Source: Rothia halotolerans (GTDB lineage Bacteria > Actinomycetota > Actinomycetes > Actinomycetales > Micrococcaceae). From it: a stretch of 64,000 nt of DNA. The stretch is taken from positions 496,001 to 560,000 of the forward strand of contig NZ_NOIU01000002.1 of assembly GCF_004136635.1 (NCBI RefSeq), given 5' to 3'. Below the pieces are notes generated by a model, which had not been told where the DNA came from, searched no databases, and was given only the letters and a program-made list of their open reading frames with translations. Made by a program: the position numbers and the translations under genes. This document shows, one piece after another, positions 30,554 to 44,014 of the stretch (positions within the stretch are counted from its first letter, which is position 1; each line of letters starts with the position of its first letter).

Positions 30554-32119
30554 ATGTCCGAGAAGACCCACCCAGGCTCTGACGTCCCCATGTCCACACG
30601 ACCTGCGGACGGTAGTCGCCCACTCCGCACCGGATGGATCCTGGCGGCCATCGCCACCGCCTACCTCGTCGTGATGATGGACTACTCGATCATCAACGTC
30701 GCCCTCCAGACCATCCAGGAGGACTTCGGCGCCTCGAACGCCCAGCTGCAGTGGATGGTCAGCGGGTACGAGATCTTCTACGCCGCGCTGCTGCTCCCCG
30801 CCGGATTCCTCGCCGACCGGTACGGGCGCAACCGCGTCCTGATCATCGGCCTCCTCATCTTCCTCATCGGATCAGGCCTGATGGCCACCGCCGCATCGGC
30901 CGGCCAGATCGTCTCCTGGCGCGTCCTGATGGGCATCGGGGGCGCTGTAGTCCCGGCCACCACGCTCGCGATCATCAAGGACGTCTTCCCGGCAGGGCGG
31001 CAGGCCCGGGCGATGGGCGTGTGGTCGGCCGTTGGCGGCGCATCCGTCGCAGTGGGCCCTGTTCTCGGCGGCCTCCTCGTCCAGTACTTCCCCTGGTGGA
31101 GCATCTTCCTCATCAACGTGCCGATCGTCGCCGCGTGCCTCCTTGTCGTCGCCAAGGTCACGCCCGAGTCCAAGACCCCTGCCGGCGGTCGGCTCGACGT
31201 CGTCGGCATCCTCCTGTCCGCGGCGGCCGTCGGCGCCCTGACCTTCGGCCTCATCCGCGGCGGGGAGACCGCCCGGTGGACGGCGTGGGACACGGCCGGG
31301 GCGATCGCCCTCGGACTGGCCCTCCTCGTGGTCCTTGTCCTCGTCGAACGGCGCCGGATCGCTCCGATGCTCGACGTCGGCCTGCTGCGTCACCGCGCTT
31401 TCGCCACCGGCACCATGTCGATCTCCCTGGCCTACTTCGCGCTGACCGGTGGGACGTTCCTGCTCGTGTTCTACGTCCAGCTCGTCCGCGGCCAATCACC
31501 GCTCGAGCTGGGCCTGTCCATGCTGCCGGTCGCCCTCGGTGCGATCCTGGGATCACTCATCGCCGAATGGCTCATGCGGGCTCTCGGAGCACGGCTGACC
31601 GTCAGCCTGGCGATGCTCGTCCTCGCCCTTGGTTTCGGGATGTTCGGCGTCTCCGACGCCGGCACTCACCAAGTCTGGATCGAGGTCGCCTTCGGCGCCG
31701 CGGGGCTGGGCATGGGCATCACCATGGGCACGACGACGCCGCTGACGATGAGCGAGATCGACGACGCGCGCGCCGGGGCCGCCGCCGGCCTGACCAACAC
31801 CATCCGCGGAGTCACCTCCATCATCGGGGTCGCGGTCCTCGGCGCCGTATATTCCCTGCAGTACCAGGCGCGGATCGCGCCCGCCCTCGATGCGACCGAG
31901 GCCGAGTTGCCGATGAGCGCCGATCAGTCTCTGTCGCAGACACTCACCGCATTGAGGGGCGCCGATGGCATCGAGCCCGGCACTATGGCAAGGCTCCTCA
32001 GCGAAGCCGAGACGGCCTTCGTGGATTCGTTCCATGCGGGGATCTGGGTCGCCGTCGGGGTTCTTGCTCTCGGCCTGCTGCTCGGATTGTTTCTCCTGCC
32101 CAGGAAGCACCGAGCCTAG
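30554..32119 (+). CDS. MFS drug/metabolite exporter, DHA2 (14-TM) type
   Basis: 521-residue major facilitator of the EmrB/QacA drug:proton antiporter group. It has about 14 hydrophobic spans, motif A as GFLADRYGRNR, and motif C in SAVGGASVAVGPVLGG. The ATG follows the synthase stop codon directly, so the genes are translationally linked; a second in-frame ATG exists at 30590. G+C is closer to the genome mean than in the two preceding genes. In this context it probably exports the product of the ACP/synthase pair or gives self-resistance (inference). Confidence 0.9.
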   Translation: MSEKTHPGSDVPMSTRPADGSRPLRTGWILAAIATAYLVVMMDYSIINVALQTIQEDFGASNAQLQWMVSGYEIFYAALLLPAGFLADRYGRNRVLIIGLLIFLIGSGLMATAASAGQIVSWRVLMGIGGAVVPATTLAIIKDVFPAGRQARAMGVWSAVGGASVAVGPVLGGLLVQYFPWWSIFLINVPIVAACLLVVAKVTPESKTPAGGRLDVVGILLSAAAVGALTFGLIRGGETARWTAWDTAGAIALGLALLVVLVLVERRRIAPMLDVGLLRHRAFATGTMSISLAYFALTGGTFLLVFYVQLVRGQSPLELGLSMLPVALGAILGSLIAEWLMRALGARLTVSLAMLVLALGFGMFGVSDAGTHQVWIEVAFGAAGLGMGITMGTTTPLTMSEIDDARAGAAAGLTNTIRGVTSIIGVAVLGAVYSLQYQARIAPALDATEAELPMSADQSLSQTLTALRGADGIEPGTMARLLSEAETAFVDSFHAGIWVAVGVLALGLLLGLFLLPRKHRA

Positions 32120-32126
32120 AGACGCT

Positions 32127-32148
32127 CAGCGGGGGGATATGCCCGCTG
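32127..32148 (+). terminator. Hairpin after the MFS exporter
   Basis: 7-bp arms (32127-32133 and 32142-32148) with an 8-nt loop lie eight bases past the exporter stop. The following CGNR gene converges on it. Confidence 0.45.
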
Positions 32149-32244
32149 TCCTGCCGAGCGCGAGTACCGAGGGAAAGAGGGCCGATGGTGGGAGGGGCGT
32201 TAAGCACGTCCGGTCCGCGCAGCCTCGGCAAGACGACGCGGAAC

Positions 32245-32814
32245 TCAGGCCCCGCGGGCTCGGTACGCCCGTACGCGCTCGCGGGTCTGACAGCGGGCGG
32301 AGCAGTAGTGCTTGGTGCGCGTCGGCGAACGGTCGACCAGCACGTCGGCGCACGCTGAGGACTCGCAGATGCCCAAACGAACCTGCGGCGCCTGTCCTAC
32401 GTAGTCGACCAGAGACGCTGTCAGCACCGCGAGCATCAGCCGTTCCGGGCAGTCGGTCGCCCACTCCAGGCGGATCGCCTCGTCGCCGGCGCTCAGATGC
32501 ACCCTCAGCCCCGCGTCGGCGAGGGCCGCGTTGAGACGCTCTGCGGCAGAGCCCGGCCACGCGTCCGTGAACACAAGGTAGACGAGGTCGCACGCCTCGG
32601 CAACCGCGGGATCGTCGGGCTCTCCGATCTCTGAGGGCCATATCGACCGCAGGGTCCGGCGAGGTCCCGAGTCTCGTGCCGGATACCCTTCCCACGGTCG
32701 CGTTGAGACCTCTTGAGGCACGGTGGCCCATTCGTTGATGAACTCAACGACGGTCTGGACTGGCATCTGGGGCACACGCAGCGGCATGTCCCCCAGAATA
32801 GACACTCTGGCCAC
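32245..32814 (-). CDS. CGNR zinc-finger (ABATE-domain) protein
   Basis: 189-residue protein with an N-terminal ABATE-like region and a C-terminal CGNR-type treble-clef finger. The zinc ligands are C150, C155, C171 and C175. The name-giving CGNR is CQTR here (175-178), followed by the basic RERVRAYRAR helix. Such proteins are presumed transcription factors that sense a small ligand, but none is well characterised. It starts 12 bases after a ketopantoate-reductase-like gene and is probably co-transcribed with it. Confidence 0.85.
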   Translation of the reverse strand: MARVSILGDMPLRVPQMPVQTVVEFINEWATVPQEVSTRPWEGYPARDSGPRRTLRSIWPSEIGEPDDPAVAEACDLVYLVFTDAWPGSAAERLNAALADAGLRVHLSAGDEAIRLEWATDCPERLMLAVLTASLVDYVGQAPQVRLGICESSACADVLVDRSPTRTKHYCSARCQTRERVRAYRARGA

Positions 32815-32826
32815 TGACGCACCTCA

Positions 32827-33759
32827 TCATCGAGCTCGTACTCGTACTCGTGCTTCGCGCGGAGCCATGGCCGCGTAGATCGTATCCAGCACGGGGGTGG
32901 GCACGCCGAGTCGTTGGGATCGGTGCACGACCGCGCCGACCTGATCCTCGAGTTCGGAGGGGCGACCCGCCAGGAGGTCCCGGTGCATCGAGGAGGTCGT
33001 CTCCGGGGCGAAGCCCGAGAGGTACACCTGGAGGACCTCATCGAAATCCTCCGGAGTCAGCTGCACCCCTTCGACGGCGGCGACGGCGAAGACCTCCCGC
33101 ATGGCCGCGGAGACCAGCCCTCGCGTGCGCACATCCGCCCGGGTCTGCCCGACGGGAGCGTCGACGACGGCGCCTACGCCGCCATAGGAGCAGATCAGTG
33201 CGAACTTCTTCCAGAGAGCGGCGGTGATGTCATCGGTCCACGTCGTAGCGGCGCCCGCCGCGCAGAGCGCCTCAGTGAGCCTCCTCGCCGATGACGCGGT
33301 CCGGCCGGCGGGGCTGCCCATCGTCAAGGAGACTTCGGGGCCGATCAGGCGGACGTCCAGAGGCCCGACCCGATTCGCGATGACGACCACGGTGCTGGCG
33401 AAGACCTGCCCGTCCCGAAGGTACTCTCCAGCGGAGTTCGGGGCGTCGATGCCGTTCTGTGTCGTCAGGACCGGTGCCTCCGGCGGTAGCACCGCGGAGA
33501 GGTCCCGGGCGGCTTCGGCGACCTGCCACGCCTTCGTCGCGATGATCGCGGTGTCCGCCCTCACCCCCACGAGGGAATCGATAACCTGCACTCCGCTCAC
33601 TTCTTCGGCGCTTTCGCCGCCGAGGACCCTGAGAGGCTCGGTGCGACTGCGCTCGACCGCCGTGCCCCGTGCTTTGAGGATGACCTCCTCACCGGCCTGG
33701 GCAAGACGGGCCGCGAAATACAGGCCGAGGCTTCCTGCTCCGTATATGAGGGTGCTCAT
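32827..33759 (-). CDS. Ketopantoate reductase-family protein (PanE/ApbA-like)
   Basis: 310-residue NADP-dependent 6-phosphogluconate-dehydrogenase-fold protein. The Rossmann motif YGAGSLGLYFAARL is at the start, TTQNGI carries the family asparagine, and a catalytic lysine fits in ALWKKFALICSYGGVGAV. True PanE makes pantoate for coenzyme A, but many paralogues act on other 2-keto acids. I choose ATG 33757-33759. Being paired with a CGNR regulator, not pantothenate genes, it may not be the housekeeping PanE. It follows an inverted repeat at 33851-33882. Confidence 0.84.
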   Translation of the reverse strand: MSTLIYGAGSLGLYFAARLAQAGEEVILKARGTAVERSRTEPLRVLGGESAEEVSGVQVIDSLVGVRADTAIIATKAWQVAEAARDLSAVLPPEAPVLTTQNGIDAPNSAGEYLRDGQVFASTVVVIANRVGPLDVRLIGPEVSLTMGSPAGRTASSARRLTEALCAAGAATTWTDDITAALWKKFALICSYGGVGAVVDAPVGQTRADVRTRGLVSAAMREVFAVAAVEGVQLTPEDFDEVLQVYLSGFAPETTSSMHRDLLAGRPSELEDQVGAVVHRSQRLGVPTPVLDTIYAAMAPREARVRVRAR

Positions 33760-33850
33760 CGTCGTACCCCACCGGAGCAAACATTGCGGCGGGAACTGCG
33801 GGCCTGGGGAGAGCGGGGCATCGAGGCGTCCTTGTCTCGTAGATGAGGCA

Positions 33851-33882
33851 TGTAACGCTCATCATGCCATATTCCCGTTACA
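33851..33882 (-). promoter_or_regulatory. Inverted repeat upstream of panE-like gene
   Basis: TGTAACG (33851-33857) and CGTTACA (33876-33882) are perfect inverted arms with centres 25 bases apart, about 90 bases upstream of the gene. The sequence between is AT-rich. It could bind the adjacent CGNR protein or another dimeric regulator. Confidence 0.4.
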
Positions 33883-34036
33883 GAGGTAAGGAACTGCCTC
33901 TGGTGGTCGTTGCAGGACTACGGTTTCCACGTTGTCTCACCGATGTCGAGACGGCCGGACCGATGGGGGCGCAGAGAGGGGCTTCGGACAGATGCCCCGA
34001 CCGCCTGTGCAGGCTGCCCAGAGGAGCAACGGGAAA

Positions 34037-34070
34037 GGCCCGGACCCGCAGCACGCTGCGGGTCCGGGCC
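34037..34070 (-). terminator. Terminator after nrdF
   Basis: Perfect 15-bp arms (34037-34051 and 34056-34070) with a 4-nt loop lie 40 bases past the nrdF stop. On the minus strand the stem is followed by CTTTCCC, a short T-run. Confidence 0.85.
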
Positions 34071-34110
34071 TCCCATCAGCCCTTGCGGGCCTCGAACAAG
34101 CTCTGGGGTC

Positions 34111-37384
<3,274 letters not shown>

Positions 37385-37887
37385 AGCTCTCTCAGTCCTT
37401 CGTTGACGCGGGCGACGTCGTCGGACGTCCCCATCAGCTCGAATTTGTACAGGACGGGGACCTCGCACTTCACGGCGATCTTGTCGGCCGCGATGCAGTA
37501 GAGGTCACCGAAGTTGGTGTTTCCCGCGCCCATCACCCCCAGCATGAGCTCCCGGTTGCGCGGGATGCGCAGGAACTTCATGACCTGGGGCGGCACGGCG
37601 CCGCCGGAGCGGGGCCTGCCGTAGGTGGGGACGCAGAGGACGAAGGGACGGTCCATCACGGGAGCGTCCTCGCCCGTACGCAGGGGAAGCCGGACCGATG
37701 CGGCCTCGAGCTTCTGCACGAATTTATGGGTGTTGCCGGAGACGGATGAGAAGTACGCCACCAGAGGGCGCTCCGTCCCGGTGTCCGTGTCCCGCTTCCC
37801 CTCCAGTGCGGTATCCACGATCTTCCTCCTCGACGAGGATGGTTCCGCGGGTCCGTCCCGGCTCGGGGCGGGCCCGCGGGGTATGGC

Positions 37888-38124
37888 TCAGGAGACCAGG
37901 GCGGCGTCCAGCTCCGCGATCTTGTCCGGGCGGAAGCCGGACCAGTGATCGGTCTCCGTGACGACCACCGGAGCCTGCATGTAGCCGAGGTCCTTGATGC
38001 GCTCGAGCGCCTGGGCGTCCTCGGTCACGTCCACGACGTCGTAGGCGACGCCGCGCTTGTCGAGGGCGCGGTAGGTCGCGTTGCACTGGACGCATGCGGG
38101 CTTGGTGTACACGGTCACAGACAT
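37888..38124 (-). CDS. nrdH: Glutaredoxin-like protein NrdH
   Basis: 78-residue glutaredoxin-like electron donor to NrdE, accepting electrons from thioredoxin reductase. The active-site motif is CVQC in YTKPACVQCNATY. The conserved WSGFRPDKI near the end is the NrdH signature. The ATG at 38122-38124 has AAGGAG six bases upstream; longer in-frame starts are not family-like. It opens the nrd operon. Confidence 0.95.
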   Translation of the reverse strand: MSVTVYTKPACVQCNATYRALDKRGVAYDVVDVTEDAQALERIKDLGYMQAPVVVTETDHWSGFRPDKIAELDAALVS

Positions 38125-38188
38125 GGTGGCTCCTTGCGATGAGATGCTCTGCTGCCCTGCGCGGGCACTGCCGGGGAAGTCGGGTTTA

Positions 38189-38236
38189 ATACTACATCTT
38201 GTGTTGGGGCCTGCAAGGCTACCCAAGATGCTGTGG
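38189..38236 (-). promoter_or_regulatory. Pair of NrdR-like boxes upstream of nrdH
   Basis: ATACTACATCTTGTGT at 38189-38204 matches the NrdR consensus ACACTATATATAGTGT at 12 of 16 positions. A weaker copy, ACCCAAGATGCTGTGG, at 38221-38236 matches 9 of 16. Their starts are 32 bases apart, three helical turns, as in known NrdR box pairs. The stronger box lies over the probable -10 (minus-strand TAGTAT). Confidence 0.65.
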
Positions 38237-38404
38237 AGCCGGCCGAAACAGTTATCCCCAGCCTGTGCAAATCACATCGCTGTCATTGTAGCCCGTGATG
38301 ACGCGGCGGACAGTTTCCGCGACTCGCTTTTCCCCCGCTCGGTCCACAGGGAAGTTATTTTTCCCGGTGTGGCGGACGTGGCGAACGCCCCTTCCGGCGG
38401 ACCG

Positions 38405-39490
38405 CTAGATGAGGTCCGCCTCGCGCAGCTTGTCGGACAGCGTGGCGCCGTCGTTGGCCTCCATCCAGAGGCTGCCGGCGGCGACCTGCTTGGCCCGGTC
38501 GTCGCCCCACACGCGCCCCGACGCCAGCACCGACTCCCCCACGCTGAGGTTGCGGATGATGATGGCCGCGACGTGCTCCGGGTAGCGCAGCGCGAAGCCG
38601 TTGTAGATGTCCGGGTCCCGCTGGCCGTCGTCGCCGATCAGGATCCAGCGGACGTCGGGGAACTCGCGGACCAGGCGGCGCAGCGAGTCCACCTTGTGCG
38701 CCGCGCCCGAGCGGAACCAGCGCGTGCGGGTCGGGCCCCAGTCGGTCAGCAGCAGCGTCCCGTCCGGGTAGGCGTTGCGGGAGAGGAAGCGGCGCAGGGC
38801 CGGGGCGACGTTCCAGGCGCCGGTGGACAGGTACATGACCGGGGCGCGCGGGTGGGCGCGGTGCAGCCGCTCCATGAGCACCGCCATGCCCGGCGTCGGC
38901 ATCCGGGCGTGCTCGCTGATCACGAAGGAGTTCCAGGCGGCCAGCAGCGGGCGGGGCAGGGCCGTGACCATCACCGTGTCGTCGACGTCGCACACGATGC
39001 CGATGCGCTGGCCGTCCGGCACCACGTAGACGCTGGAGACCACCTCCTCGGAGGCTCCCGTACGCATCCTCACCTCGTGCTCCCCCGGCTCCAGCTCGAT
39101 CTCCAGCCGGCTGTCCAGCACGCCGCCCCGGTCCGTCGTGACGGTGAAGGCTCGGCCGCCGATGCTCACCACGACCTCGGCCTGGGAGATCGGCACCGAG
39201 GTGAAGGAGCGCCAGCCGCGGGCGGGGCTGGCGGCGCGCTGGTCCCCCGCGAGCGACTCGGTGAGGTGGGAGAAGAGCATGGTCTTGTACAGCGCCCGGC
39301 CGAGCACCCGGACCCACCGGGTGGTGCCGTACCCCACGAAGGGGACGATCACCGGCTCGTTGCCGGCGCGGATGGCCGTGCTCTCCCGGTAGTCGTGGAT
39401 CCGGTCGGCCACCTTGAAGGCCATGTTGACCGCCTCCGTGCTCACCGAAGGTGCGTTTCTTCTGCCGCGAGGGAGCCGGGACTTCGCCAT
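38405..39490 (-). CDS. App1-family phosphatidate phosphatase-like protein (DUF2183)
   Basis: 361-residue protein with an App1 catalytic domain in its second half. The HAD-like motif DVDDTV (168-173) gives the nucleophile, and the LSTGAWNV and ILIGDDGQRDPDIY segments follow. The yeast relative App1 removes phosphate from phosphatidic acid; bacterial substrates are untested. The N-terminal half has no motif I recognise. A minus-strand CAAACT ends six bases before the ATG, so it may be leaderless. It does not belong to a visible operon. Confidence 0.85.
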   Translation of the reverse strand: MAKSRLPRGRRNAPSVSTEAVNMAFKVADRIHDYRESTAIRAGNEPVIVPFVGYGTTRWVRVLGRALYKTMLFSHLTESLAGDQRAASPARGWRSFTSVPISQAEVVVSIGGRAFTVTTDRGGVLDSRLEIELEPGEHEVRMRTGASEEVVSSVYVVPDGQRIGIVCDVDDTVMVTALPRPLLAAWNSFVISEHARMPTPGMAVLMERLHRAHPRAPVMYLSTGAWNVAPALRRFLSRNAYPDGTLLLTDWGPTRTRWFRSGAAHKVDSLRRLVREFPDVRWILIGDDGQRDPDIYNGFALRYPEHVAAIIIRNLSVGESVLASGRVWGDDRAKQVAAGSLWMEANDGATLSDKLREADLI

Positions 39491-39655
39491 GGCCCCAGTT
39501 TGTCACAGCCGGGCCGACTCCTCGGCCGGACGTGCCGGGGGGCCGAGGTTCGGAGGGCCGGCGCACGGACACGGGGATCAGAGGCGCTGGGGAGGATGAG
39601 ACGGGGGTGAGGAACTGAACTGGGGGCGACGCCGCAGGAGCCGGGGAGCGGCGGC

Positions 39656-40378
39656 TCACTGCCCCAGCGCCGCGCGCCGCCAGGCCGGCAGAACCTCTGC
39701 GAGGGCCGCGCGTCCCTCGTGGTGCCGTCCGCCCAGCCAGCGGAAGACAGCGCCGGGGGCGGCGAGGGAGAGCGTCGTGGAGCCGGCCGGCGGCGTGCCG
39801 GGCACGGCGGGCGGCCGGTAGCCGAGTGCCAGGGCGGAGGCCATCACCCGGTGCCCGGCTAGCACCGCCGGCGAGCGTCGGAGCGAGCCTCCGGTGCGCA
39901 GGTCCTCGACGAGCAGCGGCGCGCCCGCGAGCGAGACCTGCACCAGGCTGCGGAGCGAGGAACCTTCCTCACCCGCGCGCCCCAGGACCAGGGTCTCGGA
40001 GATCAGGGCGCGGGCGCCCTCGGCCAGCTCCGTCCGGAGGCACCGGGTCAGGGCGGAGCCCCGCGCCGCGATGCAGGGTGCGCCGTCCCAGGTCAGGCGG
40101 GCGCCCTCCGCGAGCTCGACGTCGCACTCCCACCGGGAGGGCTCGCCGGCCGAGTCGTAGGCGACCAGGGCCGCCGGCTCCACCAGCTCGAGCCGCGCGC
40201 CCGGGCGCAGGCGGATGCGGATCCGCAGCTCGTCCCCGCTCAGCAGCGTCATCTGGCGGCCGATCAGCGCGACGCGGGCGAGGTCGCCCTCCGGGGGGAG
40301 GGGCCGGGCGGCCAGGAAGTCGCCGGGGACGAGCCGGGCGATGCGCGGGCGTCCCCGCGGCCCGGCGTCGACCTCCAC
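39656..40378 (-). CDS. ureD: Urease accessory protein UreD
   Basis: 240-residue UreD, which forms the UreD-UreF-UreG activation complex on the apo-urease. QMTLLSGDELRIRIRLRPGARLELVEPAAL matches the family's first conserved block. SRWECDVELAEGARLTWDGAP is the second. It is shorter and more diverged than enterobacterial UreD, as is usual in actinobacteria. A GTG start is taken, 13 bases after the ureG stop. It is the last gene of the operon. A weak GC-rich stem follows but no clear terminator. Confidence 0.9.
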   Translation of the reverse strand: MEVDAGPRGRPRIARLVPGDFLAARPLPPEGDLARVALIGRQMTLLSGDELRIRIRLRPGARLELVEPAALVAYDSAGEPSRWECDVELAEGARLTWDGAPCIAARGSALTRCLRTELAEGARALISETLVLGRAGEEGSSLRSLVQVSLAGAPLLVEDLRTGGSLRRSPAVLAGHRVMASALALGYRPPAVPGTPPAGSTTLSLAAPGAVFRWLGGRHHEGRAALAEVLPAWRRAALGQ

Positions 40379-40391
40379 GACGGTGGGGCGG

Positions 40392-41306
40392 CTAATGCGC
40401 GGGGCCTTCCGGGGTCTCGTCCTGCCCGCGGGCGCCCTCCCTCCTGTGGGCCTCGTCCCGCCCCTGGGCCTCGTCCTTCCGATGGGACCCGTTCTCCCTG
40501 TGGGCCCCGTCCCGCCCGTGGGTCTCGTCCTCCCCGTGGGAGTGGACGTATCCCCCGCCCTCGCCGTCGGCGTGGAAGTGCGGGGCCATGGGGCCCGGGT
40601 CCACCGGCGTGTGCACCCCTGAGGAATGCCGCTCCATCAGGGCCAGGACCCATTCGCGCAGCGCCGCGACCGTGGGCTGGACGTTCTTGGACAGGGCCAG
40701 CACGGGGGCGCCGCCGCGTGCGGCGACGGCGTCGGCGACCATCCGGTCGACGTCGACCTCCACGTACGGGGCGATGTCGATCTTGTTGACCACCAGCAGG
40801 TCGGCCCGGCCGATCCCGGGGCCGCCCTTGCGGGCCACGTCTCCCCCGCCGGCGACGTCGAGCACGAAGATCTGGGCGTCCACGAGGGCGGGCGAGAACG
40901 TGGCGGTGAGGTTGTCCCCCCCGGACTCGACCAGCACGAGGTCCAGCGGGGAGAAGTCGGCTTCCAGGTCCTCGACGGCGAGCAGGTTGGTGGTGACGTC
41001 GTCGCGGATGGCGGTGTGCGGGCAGGCGCCGGTCTCCACCGCCCGGATCCGGTCCGGGTCCAGGACGCCGGCGGAGCGGAGGAAGCGGGCGTCCTCGTCG
41101 GTGTAGATGTCGTTGGTGATGACGCCGATGCGCAGCCGGTCCGCGAGGCTCCGGCAGATCGTGGCGATCAGGGAGGACTTGCCGGTGCCCACGGGACCCG
41201 CGACGCCCAGCCGGAGGGAGCGGTGCGGGACGGCCTCGGCGGCCGGGGCGGCGGATGTGGAGGTGGCAGCGGGCGTGGAGGTGGCGGGGACGGTGTTCTC
41301 AGGCAC
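40392..41306 (-). CDS. ureG: Urease accessory GTPase UreG with repeat-containing, His-rich C-terminal tail
   Basis: 304-residue UreG, against about 205-230 for most family members. The GTPase core is complete: P-loop GPVGTGKSS (37-45), the nickel-binding CPH (95-97) in [24 protein letters not shown], and NKID (174-177). Residues 226-304 are an extra tail with nine or more histidines, including HFHADG, YVHSHG and seven hexapeptide units of the form D-E-A-H-G-R (260-301). The first 28 residues are Ala/Thr/Ser-rich. No ureE is present, so the tail may hold nickel for delivery (inference). It overlaps ureF by 8 bases. Confidence 0.94.
   Translation of the reverse strand: MPENTVPATSTPAATSTSAAPAAEAVPHRSLRLGVAGPVGTGKSSLIATICRSLADRLRIGVITNDIYTDEDARFLRSAGVLDPDRIRAVETGACPHTAIRDDVTTNLLAVEDLEADFSPLDLVLVESGGDNLTATFSPALVDAQIFVLDVAGGGDVARKGGPGIGRADLLVVNKIDIAPYVEVDVDRMVADAVAARGGAPVLALSKNVQPTVAALREWVLALMERHSSGVHTPVDPGPMAPHFHADGEGGGYVHSHGEDETHGRDGAHRENGSHRKDEAQGRDEAHRREGARGQDETPEGPAH
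40404..40529 (-). repeat. Seven 18-bp tandem repeats inside ureG
   Basis: Seven imperfect 18-bp units in frame encode hexapeptides [36 protein letters not shown] and DETPEG. On the plus strand each unit reads close to TGGGCCTCGTCC. Copy number may vary between strains. Confidence 0.8.
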
Positions 41307-41982
41307 TGAAGAGTCTCCTGTCTCGGGCGGCGTGGGCCTGCGCCCACTGGTCGATCATGGGCGAGGACGGGGCGGGGATGGAGGCGGGGCCGGTGACGGG
41401 CAGGGCCTCGGCGAGGACGGCGTCGACCGTCCCGGCGATCCCGAGCACCCAGCCCGTCGCGGCGAAGGGGTCCCCGGGTTCGAGTTTGAGAGCGGCCGCG
41501 GCGACGGTCTGGGCGTCGTCGTAGCACATGGCGGTCACCAGCTCGGCTTCCGGGATCCCCCACACCGAGGCGATCAGCCCCATCGCGACGGCCCGGTGCG
41601 GGGACCGGCCGGCGACGCCCGGGCCCAGCTGCGCCGCGGCGGGGGCGAGGGAGCGCGCCAGCCGGATCAGGCCGCGGCCCAGCAGGGTGCTGGCGGCCCG
41701 CTGGGACTCGGCCGGCGTGCGGGCCTCCAGGGCCGTGGAGACCTCTGCGACCGTCCCGGCGTCCGGGTCCCGTGCGACGACGAGTGCCGCGGCGGCCTCG
41801 ACCGTCCCCACGGTCAGCAGCCGGGAGCGGATGTAGGCCGGGATCTCCCCGGGCCGCAGCCCGTCCAGCAGCGCGGGCTCGAGCGAGGAGGAGAAGGCGT
41901 GCGCGCCGGTGGGCAACCGCGCGTCAGCCAGCAGCAACGTCACGATCCGCGCCGCGATCCCGGCCCCCGATGGCGTCCCCAT
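41299..41982 (-). CDS. ureF: Urease accessory protein UreF
   Basis: 227-residue UreF, which bridges UreD and UreG and controls GTP-dependent nickel insertion. The N-terminal [23 protein letters not shown] block is the family signature (usually LxxSSxLPVGAFAYSHGLE). The [21 protein letters not shown] stretch near the C-terminus also fits. The ATG at 41980-41982 is two bases after the ureC stop. A longer in-frame extension runs into ureC and is a shadow. It overlaps ureG by 8 bases. Confidence 0.92.
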   Translation of the reverse strand: MGTPSGAGIAARIVTLLLADARLPTGAHAFSSSLEPALLDGLRPGEIPAYIRSRLLTVGTVEAAAALVVARDPDAGTVAEVSTALEARTPAESQRAASTLLGRGLIRLARSLAPAAAQLGPGVAGRSPHRAVAMGLIASVWGIPEAELVTAMCYDDAQTVAAAALKLEPGDPFAATGWVLGIAGTVDAVLAEALPVTGPASIPAPSSPMIDQWAQAHAARDRRLFSA

Positions 41983-41984
41983 GG

Positions 41985-43708
<1,724 letters not shown>

Positions 43709-43712
<4 letters not shown>

Positions 43713-44014
43713 GCCGCGCCCCCGCCGAGGAGCCGGAGGCCGGGCACGACGGCGTTGCCCGCCAGGGCCACCGCTTCCACCTCACGGCTGGCCCCGGGCT
43801 CGAAGCGGACCGAGGTGCCCGCCGGGACGGCCAGGCGGTGGCCCCGGGCGGCCTCGCGGTCCAGCTCCAGCGCCGGGTTGGCCTGGGAGAGCTCGTAGTG
43901 GGAGCCGACCTGGACGGGCCGGTCGGCGAGATTGGTGATGACCAGGCGGCGCACGGGACGGCCGGCGAGCAGCTCGTGCTCGCCCTCGGCGGGGAGGATC
44001 TCGCCGGGGATCAC
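43709..44014 (-). CDS. ureB: Urease subunit beta
   Basis: 101-residue UreB. The sequence starts [17 protein letters not shown], the usual N-terminus of the beta subunit. It contains [23 protein letters not shown] and [15 protein letters not shown], the standard blocks. The start is a GTG at 44012-44014 that overlaps the ureA stop (GTGA); the stop overlaps the ureC start. The three structural genes are thus translationally coupled, which suits their equal stoichiometry. Confidence 0.95.

Larger units (their letters stand above)
33760..34110. other. Intergenic region between panE-like gene and nrdF
   Basis: 351 bases without a supported gene. It holds the promoter region of the panE-like gene with an inverted repeat (33851-33882) and the nrdF terminator (34037-34070). 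The middle (33890-34030) is AT-richer and shows nothing I recognise. Confidence 0.5.

Noticed and set aside
38250-38350. DnaA-box-like words TTATCCCCA (about 38251) and GGTCCACAG (about 38341) near the nrd promoter
   Set aside because: Each differs from TTATCCACA/TTGTCCACA by one or more bases, they are far apart and no cluster exists. They do not mark an origin.
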